64,000 nt of DNA from Chloroflexota bacterium (GTDB lineage Bacteria > Chloroflexota > UBA6077 > FW602-bin22 > JAMCVK01), in NCBI GenBank assembly GCA_023475225.1, contig JAMCVK010000026.1, positions 43,399-107,398 on the forward strand, given 5' to 3'. Positions 1 to 7,527 of the stretch are shown one piece after another. The translations under genes were made by a program, and so were the position numbers. The notes below the pieces were generated by a model. The model saw only the letters and a list, made by a program, of their open reading frames with translations. It ran no database searches and had not been told where the DNA came from. The stretch's first letter is position 1. Every line of letters starts with the position of its first letter.

Positions 1-163
1 CTACATCCCGTTCCACCAACCACGCCTTGAGATACCTTTCCACGCATTGCTGAGCGTGAAAGCAAATCGCATCGTAGACAGGGTCGTTGGTATGCCACTG
101 AGCGGTTGCTACTTTGTAGTCGCCCTCTGCTTTTTCAGTCCACTCCTGTGTCATTGGCTTCAT
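1..163 (-). CDS. HEPN-domain protein, N-terminal part (cut by window edge)
   Basis: Reading leftward from an ATG at 163 gives 54 codons beginning MKPMTQEWTEKAEGDYK and including ICFHAQQCVERYLKAWL, a typical first half of a HEPN domain (alpha-helical, with the FHAQQ..EKxLKA pattern). The C-terminus with the RxxxxH catalytic motif lies outside the window. A second in-frame ATG at 154 is possible. The start overlaps the 3' end of the upstream MNT gene by 29 bases (20 for the second ATG), the usual coupling of MNT (antitoxin) and HEPN (toxin RNase) genes. In known MNT/HEPN modules the nucleotidyltransferase AMPylates and silences the HEPN RNase. Whether this pair is an active toxin system or a solitary pair cannot be judged because the catalytic end is missing. 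Confidence 0.8.
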   Translation of the reverse strand, partial: MKPMTQEWTEKAEGDYKVATAQWHTNDPVYDAICFHAQQCVERYLKAWLVERDV

Positions 164-482
164 AGAGCACCACGCCTTTCGTGAGCACCTCTCGCAGAAA
201 GACATCCCCCACTGCCAAGCGCTCAGCAATTTGCTGGGGGGTACGAACCAGCAAGTCGGTTGGGAACGGGAAGTCAACCGCCTTACGAATCTCCACGGCC
301 TGTTCCACGTTCCGCAGCAGTGTCTCCATCATTACCAGCAAATCCACATCGCTGTCGGGCGTCGGTTTTCCGTAGGCGTAGGAACCGAACAAGAACACCT
401 TCTGGGGGTGGAATCGCTCCACGATCTGCTGGACTACTCGCTGGATATCCGCTAGTGTCGCCGACGTTTTCGGCTCAGCCAT
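135..482 (-). CDS. MNT-type nucleotidyltransferase (minimal, antitoxin of a HEPN pair)
   Basis: A 115-residue protein of the DNA polymerase beta-like minimal nucleotidyltransferase family. The active-site motif GSYAYGKPTPDSDVDLLV (GSx10DxD) is intact, preceded by the usual helix and KVFLFGS strand. The frame is open to 542, but the ATG at 482 (MAEPKTSAT) is chosen because a GGGAG Shine-Dalgarno stretch lies about 10 bases upstream, and because the extra 20 residues are hydrophobic and unlike the family. It is transcribed before the HEPN gene and overlaps it. Known members transfer AMP to the HEPN partner. It sits alone downstream of a catabolic operon on the same strand, a common position for mobile two-gene modules. 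Confidence 0.85.
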   Translation of the reverse strand: MAEPKTSATLADIQRVVQQIVERFHPQKVFLFGSYAYGKPTPDSDVDLLVMMETLLRNVEQAVEIRKAVDFPFPTDLLVRTPQQIAERLAVGDVFLREVLTKGVVLYEANDTGVD

Positions 483-633
483 CTTGCTTGATCTCCCTCG
501 GTGCCCTAAGTATAGAATATAGGTTGGATAAATCAAGCACAATCGTCGCCCCAGCCATAGCCTACGTATTGCCTCAATAGAAACTGTTACTTATTTACCT
601 CGTTATCCCTGAAAAGGAGCGTAGCGACCTTAG

Positions 634-1836
634 CTAATACTGAATTTCCACCCGTTTCCCCGTCCTCGCTGATTCAGCGATGGCGTCACAGATCACAGCG
701 CACTTGTAGCCGTCCTCGAAAGTGGCGCCATAGGGAGCTACGCTCTTATCGTTAACGATGGCGTCGATCAGATGATATAGCTCATGAACGAAGCTGTGTT
801 CCCATCCGATCATATGTCCAGGTGGCCACCAGCTCGCCCAGAAGGGATGGTATGACTCACTCACTAGAACCTCGCGGAAACCTGTTATCTCCCTAGGTTG
901 GGTATCGATCAGGTAAACCCTTAGCTCATTGAGCCTCTCCAGATCGAAGGCGATGCTCCCTTTGGAGCCGTTGATTTCAATGACCTCATAGTTCTTCCTG
1001 CCAGGGCAGAAGCGGGAGGCCTCTAGGGTGCCCACTGCGCCGTTCTGAAACTCGATGACTGCTGCAAAGGCATCATCCACGTCTACCCTACCCATTCTTT
1101 CTGGATCACCCGGTAGTGGTCGCTCCTTGACGAAGGTCGTCAGCAATCCACTGACCGCCTTAGGCTCGTCCACCAGAAAACGAGCCAGGTCGATGATGTG
1201 AGCTCCAAGGTCCCCCAATGCCCCACTACCAGCAATCCTTCTGTCCAACCGCCAGACCAAAGGGTACTTGGGATCAGTGAGCCATTCTTGGAGGTAGCAT
1301 GCCCGGAAGTGATGGATATGTCCCAAGGCTCCTTGCTCGATGAGCAACCGTGCCTGGCGGATGGCTGGGACAAACCGGTAGTTGAAGGCGCAAGCGTGCT
1401 TCACTCCGGCCTTGTTCACCGCCTCTAACATTCTCAGCGCTTCGGGTGCAGATCCAGCCAGTGGCTTCTCACAAAAGACATGCTTGCCCGCCTCAGCGGC
1501 AGCGATACAGGGATCGGCGTGCATATCGTTGGAGGCACAGTTATCGAAAAGCTGGATACGGTCATCCCTGAGCATCTCCCGCCAATCCATGTAGTAGCCC
1601 TCGAAGCCGTACCTGCGTGTTGCTTCGCGCACGGCTTCCTCGGATCGGCCACAGATGGCCACCAGTTTGGGTATGGCGGGCGGTGGCCAGAAGATGTACG
1701 GCATCTTCTTGTAGGCGTTTGAATGCGCTTTACCCATGAAGGCATAGCCAAGCATACCTACACCGATCTCAGGGATCTCTACAGCCAAGGGCTGTGTCTC
1801 ACCCCTAGTCATGAAGTCCGTCTTTTCCTCACCCAT
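634..1836 (-). CDS. Gfo/Idh/MocA family oxidoreductase
   Basis: About 400 residues. The N-terminal Rossmann segment (GVGMLGYAFMGKAHSNAYKK) binds NAD(P), and the family's EKP motif is present (HVFCEKPLAGSAPEA), whose Lys is the usual catalytic residue. The C-terminal alpha/beta GFO_IDH_MocA_C domain follows (GALGDLGAHIIDLARFLV). Members oxidise or epimerise sugars, inositols and related polyols; the substrate here is unknown. The start at 1836 (MGEEKTDF) is taken because GGAGGAGG lies 7 bases upstream; a TTG seven codons earlier overlaps that site and is unlikely. It is the last gene of a co-directional catabolic cluster, 30 bases after a TIM-barrel isomerase, a pairing common in sugar or inositol-like catabolism. 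Confidence 0.85.
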   Translation of the reverse strand: MGEEKTDFMTRGETQPLAVEIPEIGVGMLGYAFMGKAHSNAYKKMPYIFWPPPAIPKLVAICGRSEEAVREATRRYGFEGYYMDWREMLRDDRIQLFDNCASNDMHADPCIAAAEAGKHVFCEKPLAGSAPEALRMLEAVNKAGVKHACAFNYRFVPAIRQARLLIEQGALGHIHHFRACYLQEWLTDPKYPLVWRLDRRIAGSGALGDLGAHIIDLARFLVDEPKAVSGLLTTFVKERPLPGDPERMGRVDVDDAFAAVIEFQNGAVGTLEASRFCPGRKNYEVIEINGSKGSIAFDLERLNELRVYLIDTQPREITGFREVLVSESYHPFWASWWPPGHMIGWEHSFVHELYHLIDAIVNDKSVAPYGATFEDGYKCAVICDAIAESARTGKRVEIQY

Positions 1837-1866
1837 GTCTAGCCTCCTCCCCCTCAAGGCGCTGAT

Positions 1867-2838
1867 TTACCACCAAACCACCTCCAAGGGCTTCTTGATG
1901 ATCAGCGGTTTCAGGTACTGGATGCATTTCTCGACACCGTCCTCCCTGGACATCACCGGATCCTCATGCTCGTAGGAGAGGACATAATCATATCCCACAG
2001 CGAGCAAGGCGGTCATAACGCGCCGCCAGTTCACCTCACCCCAACCGGGGCAACGGAAGCGAAACCCTCGGTCAGGGCGTGTCCAAGCACCGGTGGGGAT
2101 AACACCTGACCTAGGCAACTCGTCCGCTTGGAGTTCTGAATCTTTGGCATGGGCGTGATAGATCCGCTTGCCGAATTTCTTGATGAAGATCACGGGATCG
2201 ATCAACTGCCAGACGAGGTGGCTGGGATCGAAGTTAAAACCAAACTCAGGGCGACCATCGAGGGCCTTAACGGCCCGTTCGGCCGTCTCAATGTTGTAGG
2301 CTATCTCGGTGGGGTGCACCTCCAGGGCAAACTTTACCCCGTACTCCTTGAAAGTGTCGAGGATACTGTTCCAACGCTCAGCAAATAGCTCCCATCCACG
2401 CTCGTATATCTGCTCATTGGCTGGCGGGAAGATGTACCAGTGCCCCCACACATGGGAACCAGTGAAACCATTAACCACGGGCACCCCCAAGGCAGAGGCG
2501 GCTTGAGCAGTCTTCTTCATCCGCTCCATGCCATACCTAACCTTCTCGTCAGGGTCCTTGATCGGCGCCCAGCCGTCGGTGCTTTCGTTCAGAGGCCCAA
2601 GGACCAGTTGCCCTTCCAAGTGGTTACTGACGGCGGAGATGGTAAGGTTATATCGAGCCAACATGTCCTTAATGCTCCTCACGTAGACTCTATCGCTGAC
2701 TGTCCGATCGATATCTAGATGGTTGCTACCCCGCCAGGCCGCCAGTTCTACCATCTCGTAGCCTAAGCTAGCGACGTACCGCGCCACCTCTTCCAGCGGC
2801 TTCTCGTTGAAGAGCACCGTAAAAATTCCTATCTTCAT
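1867..2838 (-). CDS. Sugar phosphate isomerase/epimerase (AP endonuclease family 2, TIM barrel)
   Basis: A 323-residue protein of the xylose isomerase-like TIM-barrel superfamily. Metal-ligand regions are visible: FALEVHPTEIA (Glu on strand 5), FNFDPSHLVWQ (Asp/His on strand 6), YHAHAKD (His on strand 7) and LSYEHEDP (Glu on strand 8). The N-terminus MKIGIFTVLF is a typical first strand. Members isomerise or epimerise sugars and keto-inositols; the exact substrate is not predictable. The ATG overlaps the stop of the upstream small-barrel gene in an ATGA, so the two are probably translationally coupled. It precedes the Gfo/Idh/MocA gene by 30 bases, and the two may act on the same cyclitol or sugar-like intermediate (inference). 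Confidence 0.85.
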   Translation of the reverse strand: MKIGIFTVLFNEKPLEEVARYVASLGYEMVELAAWRGSNHLDIDRTVSDRVYVRSIKDMLARYNLTISAVSNHLEGQLVLGPLNESTDGWAPIKDPDEKVRYGMERMKKTAQAASALGVPVVNGFTGSHVWGHWYIFPPANEQIYERGWELFAERWNSILDTFKEYGVKFALEVHPTEIAYNIETAERAVKALDGRPEFGFNFDPSHLVWQLIDPVIFIKKFGKRIYHAHAKDSELQADELPRSGVIPTGAWTRPDRGFRFRCPGWGEVNWRRVMTALLAVGYDYVLSYEHEDPVMSREDGVEKCIQYLKPLIIKKPLEVVWW

Positions 2839-3149
2839 TTTTGCCCAACTTCCTCTGCGTAGATGATCTGAAAATCAGCGTTAACTTGGGCAAGCCATTC
2901 GCCGCTGGTCTTCCGCACCTCAGGTGTCTGCAAGTCTCTCTCAAAATCCTGTAGACTGCTTACATCAATGACCTCGATATACTTGCGTTTTTCCATCTCT
3001 CCCGCTTTAGGTAGCACTTTGTACAGGGTGAGGCCCAAGACCGATGCAGCCGCCCTCATGGTTGGCTGATCAGATTCGGTCGACCATTCTTCGTATTTCC
3101 TTGGGTCCGTTTCGGGCTTTAACTCATATATCACAAAGACCTTAGGCAC
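2835..3149 (-). CDS. Small REDY/Dabb-like alpha-beta barrel protein
   Basis: A 104-residue protein with ferredoxin-like (dimeric alpha/beta-barrel) layout: strand KVFVIYELKP, helix with EEWSTESDQPTMRAA, strands TLYKVLP and YIEVIDVSS, and a final FQIIYAEEV. It resembles the REDY-like (HapK) and Dabb families of small cofactorless enzymes or stress proteins, but the match is a judgement from pattern, not a search. The GTG at 3149 is chosen: GAGGAGGT lies 5 bases upstream, whereas the longer frame to 3212 adds 21 residues unlike the family. It lies in the middle of the catabolic operon and overlaps the next gene by ATGA. Its job is unknown; small barrels in such clusters are often tautomerases, monooxygenases or lyases. 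Confidence 0.65.
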   Translation of the reverse strand: MPKVFVIYELKPETDPRKYEEWSTESDQPTMRAAASVLGLTLYKVLPKAGEMEKRKYIEVIDVSSLQDFERDLQTPEVRKTSGEWLAQVNADFQIIYAEEVGQK

Positions 3150-3293
3150 TGTAGACCTCCTCAAGCAAGTTTTTTCAACAACCCCTGCCCCGGTCTTAGG
3201 GTTTTGAAGCAAGGGGCATATCTAGAACCTGCCCAAAAGGCGCTATCCCTCCCCCCGTTTTTCGATCCCTTTCTCGCCTTGAAACCTAACAGG

Positions 3294-4289
3294 TCAAAAT
3301 GGCAATACACGCTTAGGGTTCTCGTGTAGAATAGTGTGCACAGTAAACGTATCAATACCTGCCGCCAGCAGTTTAGGGATGAAGCCCCTTAGAATATATG
3401 CAAACCGGAAACGGCCCAGAGTCTCAGGATTAAGTTTCTGCTCTTCCTCATATTTTTCCATCATGATGTCCGAAGAAAAGAACAATCGGTTTGCATATCC
3501 CATTTTCACCATGGCCGTGATCAGGCGAATCCTTTGGTCATCCGGGACATTATAAATCCGGCCATTCAAGTTGCTCCATTTCTCCTTCCCTATCGTATCA
3601 TATTCAAGGTTCGCCCCACGCTGCACGATAGCTAGATGATAATCAAGATCAGGATTGATATCAGAATGTCCGATAATTACACGCCTCAAATCAGCACCCT
3701 CATTCTCTAGAATATCCAGCTGCTCTAGCCCCATCGTGCCATAGCCCGTGTGCGTAGAGATGGCTGCTCCGGTTCTCAGGTGGGCCCTCGCCGCAGCGCG
3801 CAGAACCTTTTCTTCGAGCGCGGTGATCTGGTTGATGGAACTGCCGATTTCGCCGATAATGCCAGCCTTAATACTAGTGCCATCGATCCCATCGGCGAGA
3901 TCATGAGTGAAAATTTGGGCGATTTCATCGATACTCATCTCTTTCAAATAGTTGGGGAGGAAGGGGCCTTGATAAAAGCCGGTGCCAGCAACAATATGCA
4001 CTCCTGTCGCCTTGCTGACACTGTGTAGAAAGTGGGCGTCCCGGCCCATGCCGATGCTCGTTACACTAACTACTGTTTTTCCCCCGGCTGCTTTAAATTC
4101 TTGCATACCGTTAATCGCAAACTCCAGCTCCTGTGCCCTTCTTTCAGCACTACTTGGTCTCCTCCCCAAATCAATGTGGAGGTGTTCATGCATCGCCGTG
4201 GCACCAAGTTCCTCCGGCAAGCAGCCCCCGAGTACCGTTTGTATCCTTTTGACCTTAGCTTGAGCTCTTTGCTTAACTACAATACCCAT
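3294..4289 (-). CDS. Phosphotriesterase-family metal hydrolase (PTE/Php-like lactonase or amidohydrolase)
   Basis: About 331 residues, an amidohydrolase-superfamily TIM barrel. The HxH strand-1 metal site is in TAMHEHLHIDLG. The strand-4 bridging residue appears as Glu in AGIIGEIGSS, as in bacterial Php proteins, rather than the carbamylated Lys of true phosphotriesterases. Later ligands are in THTGYG and IIGHSD (His) and LFFSSDIMM (Asp). This pattern points to a lactonase, amidase or esterase rather than an organophosphate hydrolase (family knowledge). The ATG at 4289 is preferred over a TTG four codons earlier. It begins 12 bases after the nitrilase-like gene stops, so they are co-transcribed and may act on successive products. 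Confidence 0.85.
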   Translation of the reverse strand: MGIVVKQRAQAKVKRIQTVLGGCLPEELGATAMHEHLHIDLGRRPSSAERRAQELEFAINGMQEFKAAGGKTVVSVTSIGMGRDAHFLHSVSKATGVHIVAGTGFYQGPFLPNYLKEMSIDEIAQIFTHDLADGIDGTSIKAGIIGEIGSSINQITALEEKVLRAAARAHLRTGAAISTHTGYGTMGLEQLDILENEGADLRRVIIGHSDINPDLDYHLAIVQRGANLEYDTIGKEKWSNLNGRIYNVPDDQRIRLITAMVKMGYANRLFFSSDIMMEKYEEEQKLNPETLGRFRFAYILRGFIPKLLAAGIDTFTVHTILHENPKRVLPF

Positions 4290-4301
4290 ACACCCACTCA
4301 A

Positions 4302-5297
4302 TCACGGATCAATCTGGCGATCAGGAGGATAGATGAGATTCGGATCGCTGATAGCCCCATACAGCTCAGGTACACGATCCGCCAGTATGTTAAGTCCAGC
4401 AAAGTAGCTGGTCCTGGCCGCCAGGATCTCCTCTTTGATCTTGAGCCCGTGAGCTATGGCCATCCCTTCCTCGTCTGCTATTTCGGCGATGACTATCCCA
4501 CTGGGATTGATGATCCGGCTATGTCCATAGAAGTGCCATGGCATCTTACAATCCCGCCCGGCACAGTCGGAGGCAACGAACCATATTTGGTTCTCCGCAG
4601 CTCGACATTTTACGAAAGTATCATAGAGATACCCCTGATAGTCCTCTACCGTGATACCATTTACCGTTAGAGGGCCCGAGTACGTCCAGGCCGTGGAGAA
4701 CACAAGTATATCAGTCCCCTTTATGGCATAAATGAGGCACGTCTCGGAAAAAGCTACATCGTAGCAGATCAGCATGCCAATCCGCCCCAGAGGAGTGTCA
4801 TAGACATCGAGGGCGTTACCGGCTCGATAGATATGGAGCTCCGCTCCCGGCTGATGAACTTTTCTATACACTCCTATAACACCACCTGGGCCTATCAACG
4901 CTGTGCTATTAAATAGGGCTCCTGTACCTCCAGCATATGTAGGCGAAACTTCGGTAAGTCCCATGACTATGTAGAGATCGTATTGTTTTGCATATTGCCT
5001 CAGGATCGCTGTCGCTTCCCCTGGGATCGTTTCAGCATTCTGATAGTGATACTGGAAAACTTCTGGGCTCAGTGTCAAAGTGTGTTCCGTTTCCCATAAA
5101 TATCCTTGCAAAGCCTGCTCTGGGAACACGATCAGGTTCGCCCCTAACTCCCCAGCCTTGCGTATGAACGACACATATTTTTCTAGGTTCGCTTCCTTGT
5201 TATGGATCGGTGTCACGTTTACTGTAGCAATGGCTATACCGCCGGCAGAGGCGTCACCCGTCTGCACAAGCGCGTATTCGAAGTCATTCATGCTCAT
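4302..5297 (-). CDS. Nitrilase-superfamily C-N hydrolase (N-carbamoylase/amidase type)
   Basis: A 331-residue member of the nitrilase superfamily. The Glu-Lys-Cys catalytic triad is visible: Glu in LIVFPEQAL (about residue 60), Lys in GVYRKVHQP and Cys in GMLICYDVAF. The overall GYLWE and TAWTYSG context is closer to N-carbamoyl-amino-acid or omega-amidases than to true nitrilases. It hydrolyses a C-N bond of an amide or carbamoyl group; the substrate is unknown. The ATG at 5297 has GGAGG 6 bases upstream. It is followed directly by the phosphotriesterase-like gene and preceded, after a 200-base gap with an SDR remnant, by ABC permease genes. A role in degrading an imported amide or N-carbamoyl compound is a reasonable inference. 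Confidence 0.85.
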   Translation of the reverse strand: MSMNDFEYALVQTGDASAGGIAIATVNVTPIHNKEANLEKYVSFIRKAGELGANLIVFPEQALQGYLWETEHTLTLSPEVFQYHYQNAETIPGEATAILRQYAKQYDLYIVMGLTEVSPTYAGGTGALFNSTALIGPGGVIGVYRKVHQPGAELHIYRAGNALDVYDTPLGRIGMLICYDVAFSETCLIYAIKGTDILVFSTAWTYSGPLTVNGITVEDYQGYLYDTFVKCRAAENQIWFVASDCAGRDCKMPWHFYGHSRIINPSGIVIAEIADEEGMAIAHGLKIKEEILAARTSYFAGLNILADRVPELYGAISDPNLIYPPDRQIDP

Positions 5298-5353
5298 CTT
5301 GACCTCCTACGCCGCCTAAAGCCACAAGGCGAGGTATACTCGTTTTACCAGCG

Positions 5354-5434
5354 CTAGTCACGTCGCAGATAAGCCAGATACCCTCCATCAATCAAGATAG
5401 TAACGCCATGGATATAGGTACACTCCTCGGAGGC
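5354..5434 (-). pseudogene. C-terminal remnant of a short-chain dehydrogenase/reductase
   Basis: In the gap between the nitrilase-like and permease genes a 26-codon frame, opened by a TGA at 5437-5435 and ending with TAG at 5356-5354, encodes ASEECTYIHGVTILIDGGYL followed by AYLRRD. This is the standard SDR C-terminal signature (S..Y.tG..i.vDGG). No upstream SDR sequence remains in any frame, so it is the 3' stub of a deleted gene. It suggests that the operon once carried a dehydrogenase here. The identification rests on one short but very characteristic motif. Confidence 0.6.
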
Positions 5435-5496
5435 TCAAAATCCACAATATTCTCGACTCAATCACCATTATTGCACACCATAGCTAGCGAAGAGTG

Positions 5497-6396
5497 CTAG
5501 GCTTCCATCAAGGTCCGCAGCCGTGGATCTAGGATGTCTCTCAAGGTGTCTCCCAGTAAATTGAACCCTAATACGGTGACCATGATCGCTGCTCCTGGAA
5601 ATATCGCTGTCCAAGGAGCCGTCAGCATAAATTGTCGACTCGCGCTCAGCATTGCTCCCCAAGACGGCGTAGGGGGTTGTGTACCAAGCCCTAGAAAGCT
5701 TAAAGCCGCCTCGGTCAAAATTGCCCAAGAAAAACTAAGGGTCGCCTGTACAATTAAAGGGGTGACGACATTGGGGAAGATATGAAAAAGAATAATACGG
5801 GCGTCTGTAGCCCCTATTGTTCTGGCCGCCTCAACGAACTCCTTTCGTTTCTCTGAGAGCACCGAACCCTGCGCTAACCTGGCGAATGTGGGTATAAACA
5901 CTATCCCGATCGCTAGCATAGCATTTGTAGTGTTGGGTCCCAAGATAGCCGTCACAAATAGGGCCAGTAAAATGGCCGGAAAGGAAAGAATCACGTCCAT
6001 CGTTCGCATGAGCACCATACCGATGATCCCCTCATAGTATCCAGCTATCAAGCCAACCCAAGCGCCAGCAGTCAAGGCTATGGCCACTGCTAATATACCT
6101 ACCCAGAGGGAAATCCGCGCCCCGTATATCAGTCTAACGAGGATATCCCGGCCGAAGCTATCTGTGCCCAGCGGAAAGGTTGCACTTGGTGGCTGTAATC
6201 GACACTGGATGTTCATAGCGTTCGGGTCCTGAGGTGCGATATAAGGCGCTAAGATTGCCACCAGTACCGTTATTAAGACGACGATACCTCCCGCGGTGCC
6301 GATAGAATTCCGCTGGATCATTAAAAACAACAATCTAATCCTGCTTAGATCTCCCCTACGCCATTCAGTGGTCTGCGCCTTAAGGATAGTTGACAT
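5497..6396 (-). CDS. Peptide/nickel-type ABC transporter permease (DppC/OppC family)
   Basis: A 299-residue inner-membrane permease. The N-terminal OppC_N segment (RNSIGTAGGIVVLITVLVAI) is followed by the LGTDSFGRDILVRLIYGARISL signature region, about five further membrane helices and the EAA loop EAARTIGATDARIILFHIFPN. The C-terminus ends with GDTLRDILDPRL, typical of DppC. It pairs with the DppB-like permease 15 bases upstream and the family-5 binding protein before that. No DppD/DppF ATPase gene is in the window, so ATPases must be supplied from elsewhere. The position inside a catabolic operon suggests uptake of a small organic substrate rather than of peptides as such. Confidence 0.93.
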   Translation of the reverse strand: MSTILKAQTTEWRRGDLSRIRLLFLMIQRNSIGTAGGIVVLITVLVAILAPYIAPQDPNAMNIQCRLQPPSATFPLGTDSFGRDILVRLIYGARISLWVGILAVAIALTAGAWVGLIAGYYEGIIGMVLMRTMDVILSFPAILLALFVTAILGPNTTNAMLAIGIVFIPTFARLAQGSVLSEKRKEFVEAARTIGATDARIILFHIFPNVVTPLIVQATLSFSWAILTEAALSFLGLGTQPPTPSWGAMLSASRQFMLTAPWTAIFPGAAIMVTVLGFNLLGDTLRDILDPRLRTLMEA

Positions 6397-6411
6397 AGAA
6401 GTTCACCAGAC

Positions 6412-7362
6412 CTACTCGTAAGTAATGCGGGGATCTAAATAGGCATACAGGATATCCACCACCAGGTTTACTAACACAAAGACTACGGTCACAAACAACA
6501 CGCCCCCCTGAACGAGGGGGTAGTCACGCTGGTAGATCGCATACAGAACCAATCGTCCTACGCCAGGAAGTCCAAATATCTCCTCAACTATGATAGTCCC
6601 ACCTAATAGATAACCCATCTGAACGCCTACAACGGTGACGACAGGGATGAGAGCATTCTTCAAAGCATGTCGGTATATCACTATTCGCTCTGTCAAGCCC
6701 TTCGCTCTGGCCGTAAGTATGTAATCTCGGGTGTATACATCTAGGAAAGAGGATCTAACCATACGCATTACAATGGCTGCGGTTACCACACCTAAGGCAA
6801 GCGATGGCAAAATAATTATCTGGATATTTTCGACAGGGCTTTCCAGCAAGCCCACCCAGCCCAGGTGGGGAAGCCAATGAAACAGATAGGATACAAGGAG
6901 AATCAACATGGTCGCTAGCCAAAAGTTAGGCAAGGATAAGCCCACTAAACTGACAAGTCGGGTTACCAGATCCACAAGACTGTTACGTTTCACAGCGGAT
7001 ATGATACCAGCAGGCAGGCCAATGCTCAGGGCAATGATTAAGGAAGCGATAGCAATCTCAGCAGTGAGTGGCAGCCTTTGCAGGATGTCGGCCAGTACTG
7101 GCCGCCCAGTTCTTAGCGAGTGACCCAGGTCGCCTCTTATTACATGCGATAGCCAATCAAAATACTGGATATAGAGAGGCCTGTGCAGACCGAGCATTCT
7201 CTCGAACTCAAGGATTCGCTCGCGGGGTATATCAGGGTTAGTACCGATGAGTACCTCTACCACATTACCAGGTAGCAGACGCATAACAAGGAAAGTTATT
7301 ATGGAGACACCCAGCAGAATGGGTATCATCATCAATAGACGCTTAGCAATATACGCGGTCAT
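6412..7362 (-). CDS. Peptide/nickel-type ABC transporter permease (DppB/OppB family)
   Basis: A 316-residue permease with the standard DppB start (YIAKRLLMMIPILLGVSIITF), the LGLHRPLYIQYFDWLSHVI region, six predicted membrane segments and the EAA motif TARAKGLTERIVIYRHALKN. The C-terminus DILYAYLDPRI is canonical. It makes the membrane channel with the DppC homologue 15 bases downstream. Between it and the binding-protein gene lies a long perfect hairpin (7447-7487) that could reduce permease expression relative to the binding protein. Confidence 0.93.
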   Translation of the reverse strand: MTAYIAKRLLMMIPILLGVSIITFLVMRLLPGNVVEVLIGTNPDIPRERILEFERMLGLHRPLYIQYFDWLSHVIRGDLGHSLRTGRPVLADILQRLPLTAEIAIASLIIALSIGLPAGIISAVKRNSLVDLVTRLVSLVGLSLPNFWLATMLILLVSYLFHWLPHLGWVGLLESPVENIQIIILPSLALGVVTAAIVMRMVRSSFLDVYTRDYILTARAKGLTERIVIYRHALKNALIPVVTVVGVQMGYLLGGTIIVEEIFGLPGVGRLVLYAIYQRDYPLVQGGVLFVTVVFVLVNLVVDILYAYLDPRITYE

Positions 7363-7446
7363 CTCGAGAACCTGTCTGTTTGGTTAATATGGCTATGGCC
7401 CAATCGCACCATATGACTGTAGTTGAGCTGACAAGGAGCCCACTAT

Positions 7447-7487
7447 TCGGCTCGCTTGCATCGTGTTTCACGATGCAAGCGAGCCGA
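7447..7487 (-). terminator. 19-bp perfect stem-loop between binding protein and permease genes
   Basis: Arms TCGGCTCGCTTGCATCG and its exact complement CGATGCAAGCGAGCCGA extend inward by two more pairs to a TTT loop, giving 19 paired bases. There is no downstream T-run in either direction. Such intercistronic hairpins after binding-protein genes usually stabilise the upstream message or attenuate read-through into the permease genes, which fits the needed stoichiometry (inference). Confidence 0.7.
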
Positions 7488-7527
7488 TACCCCACTTTAC
7501 TAGAGGGCAAAGTGCCAGGCTAGTTCT

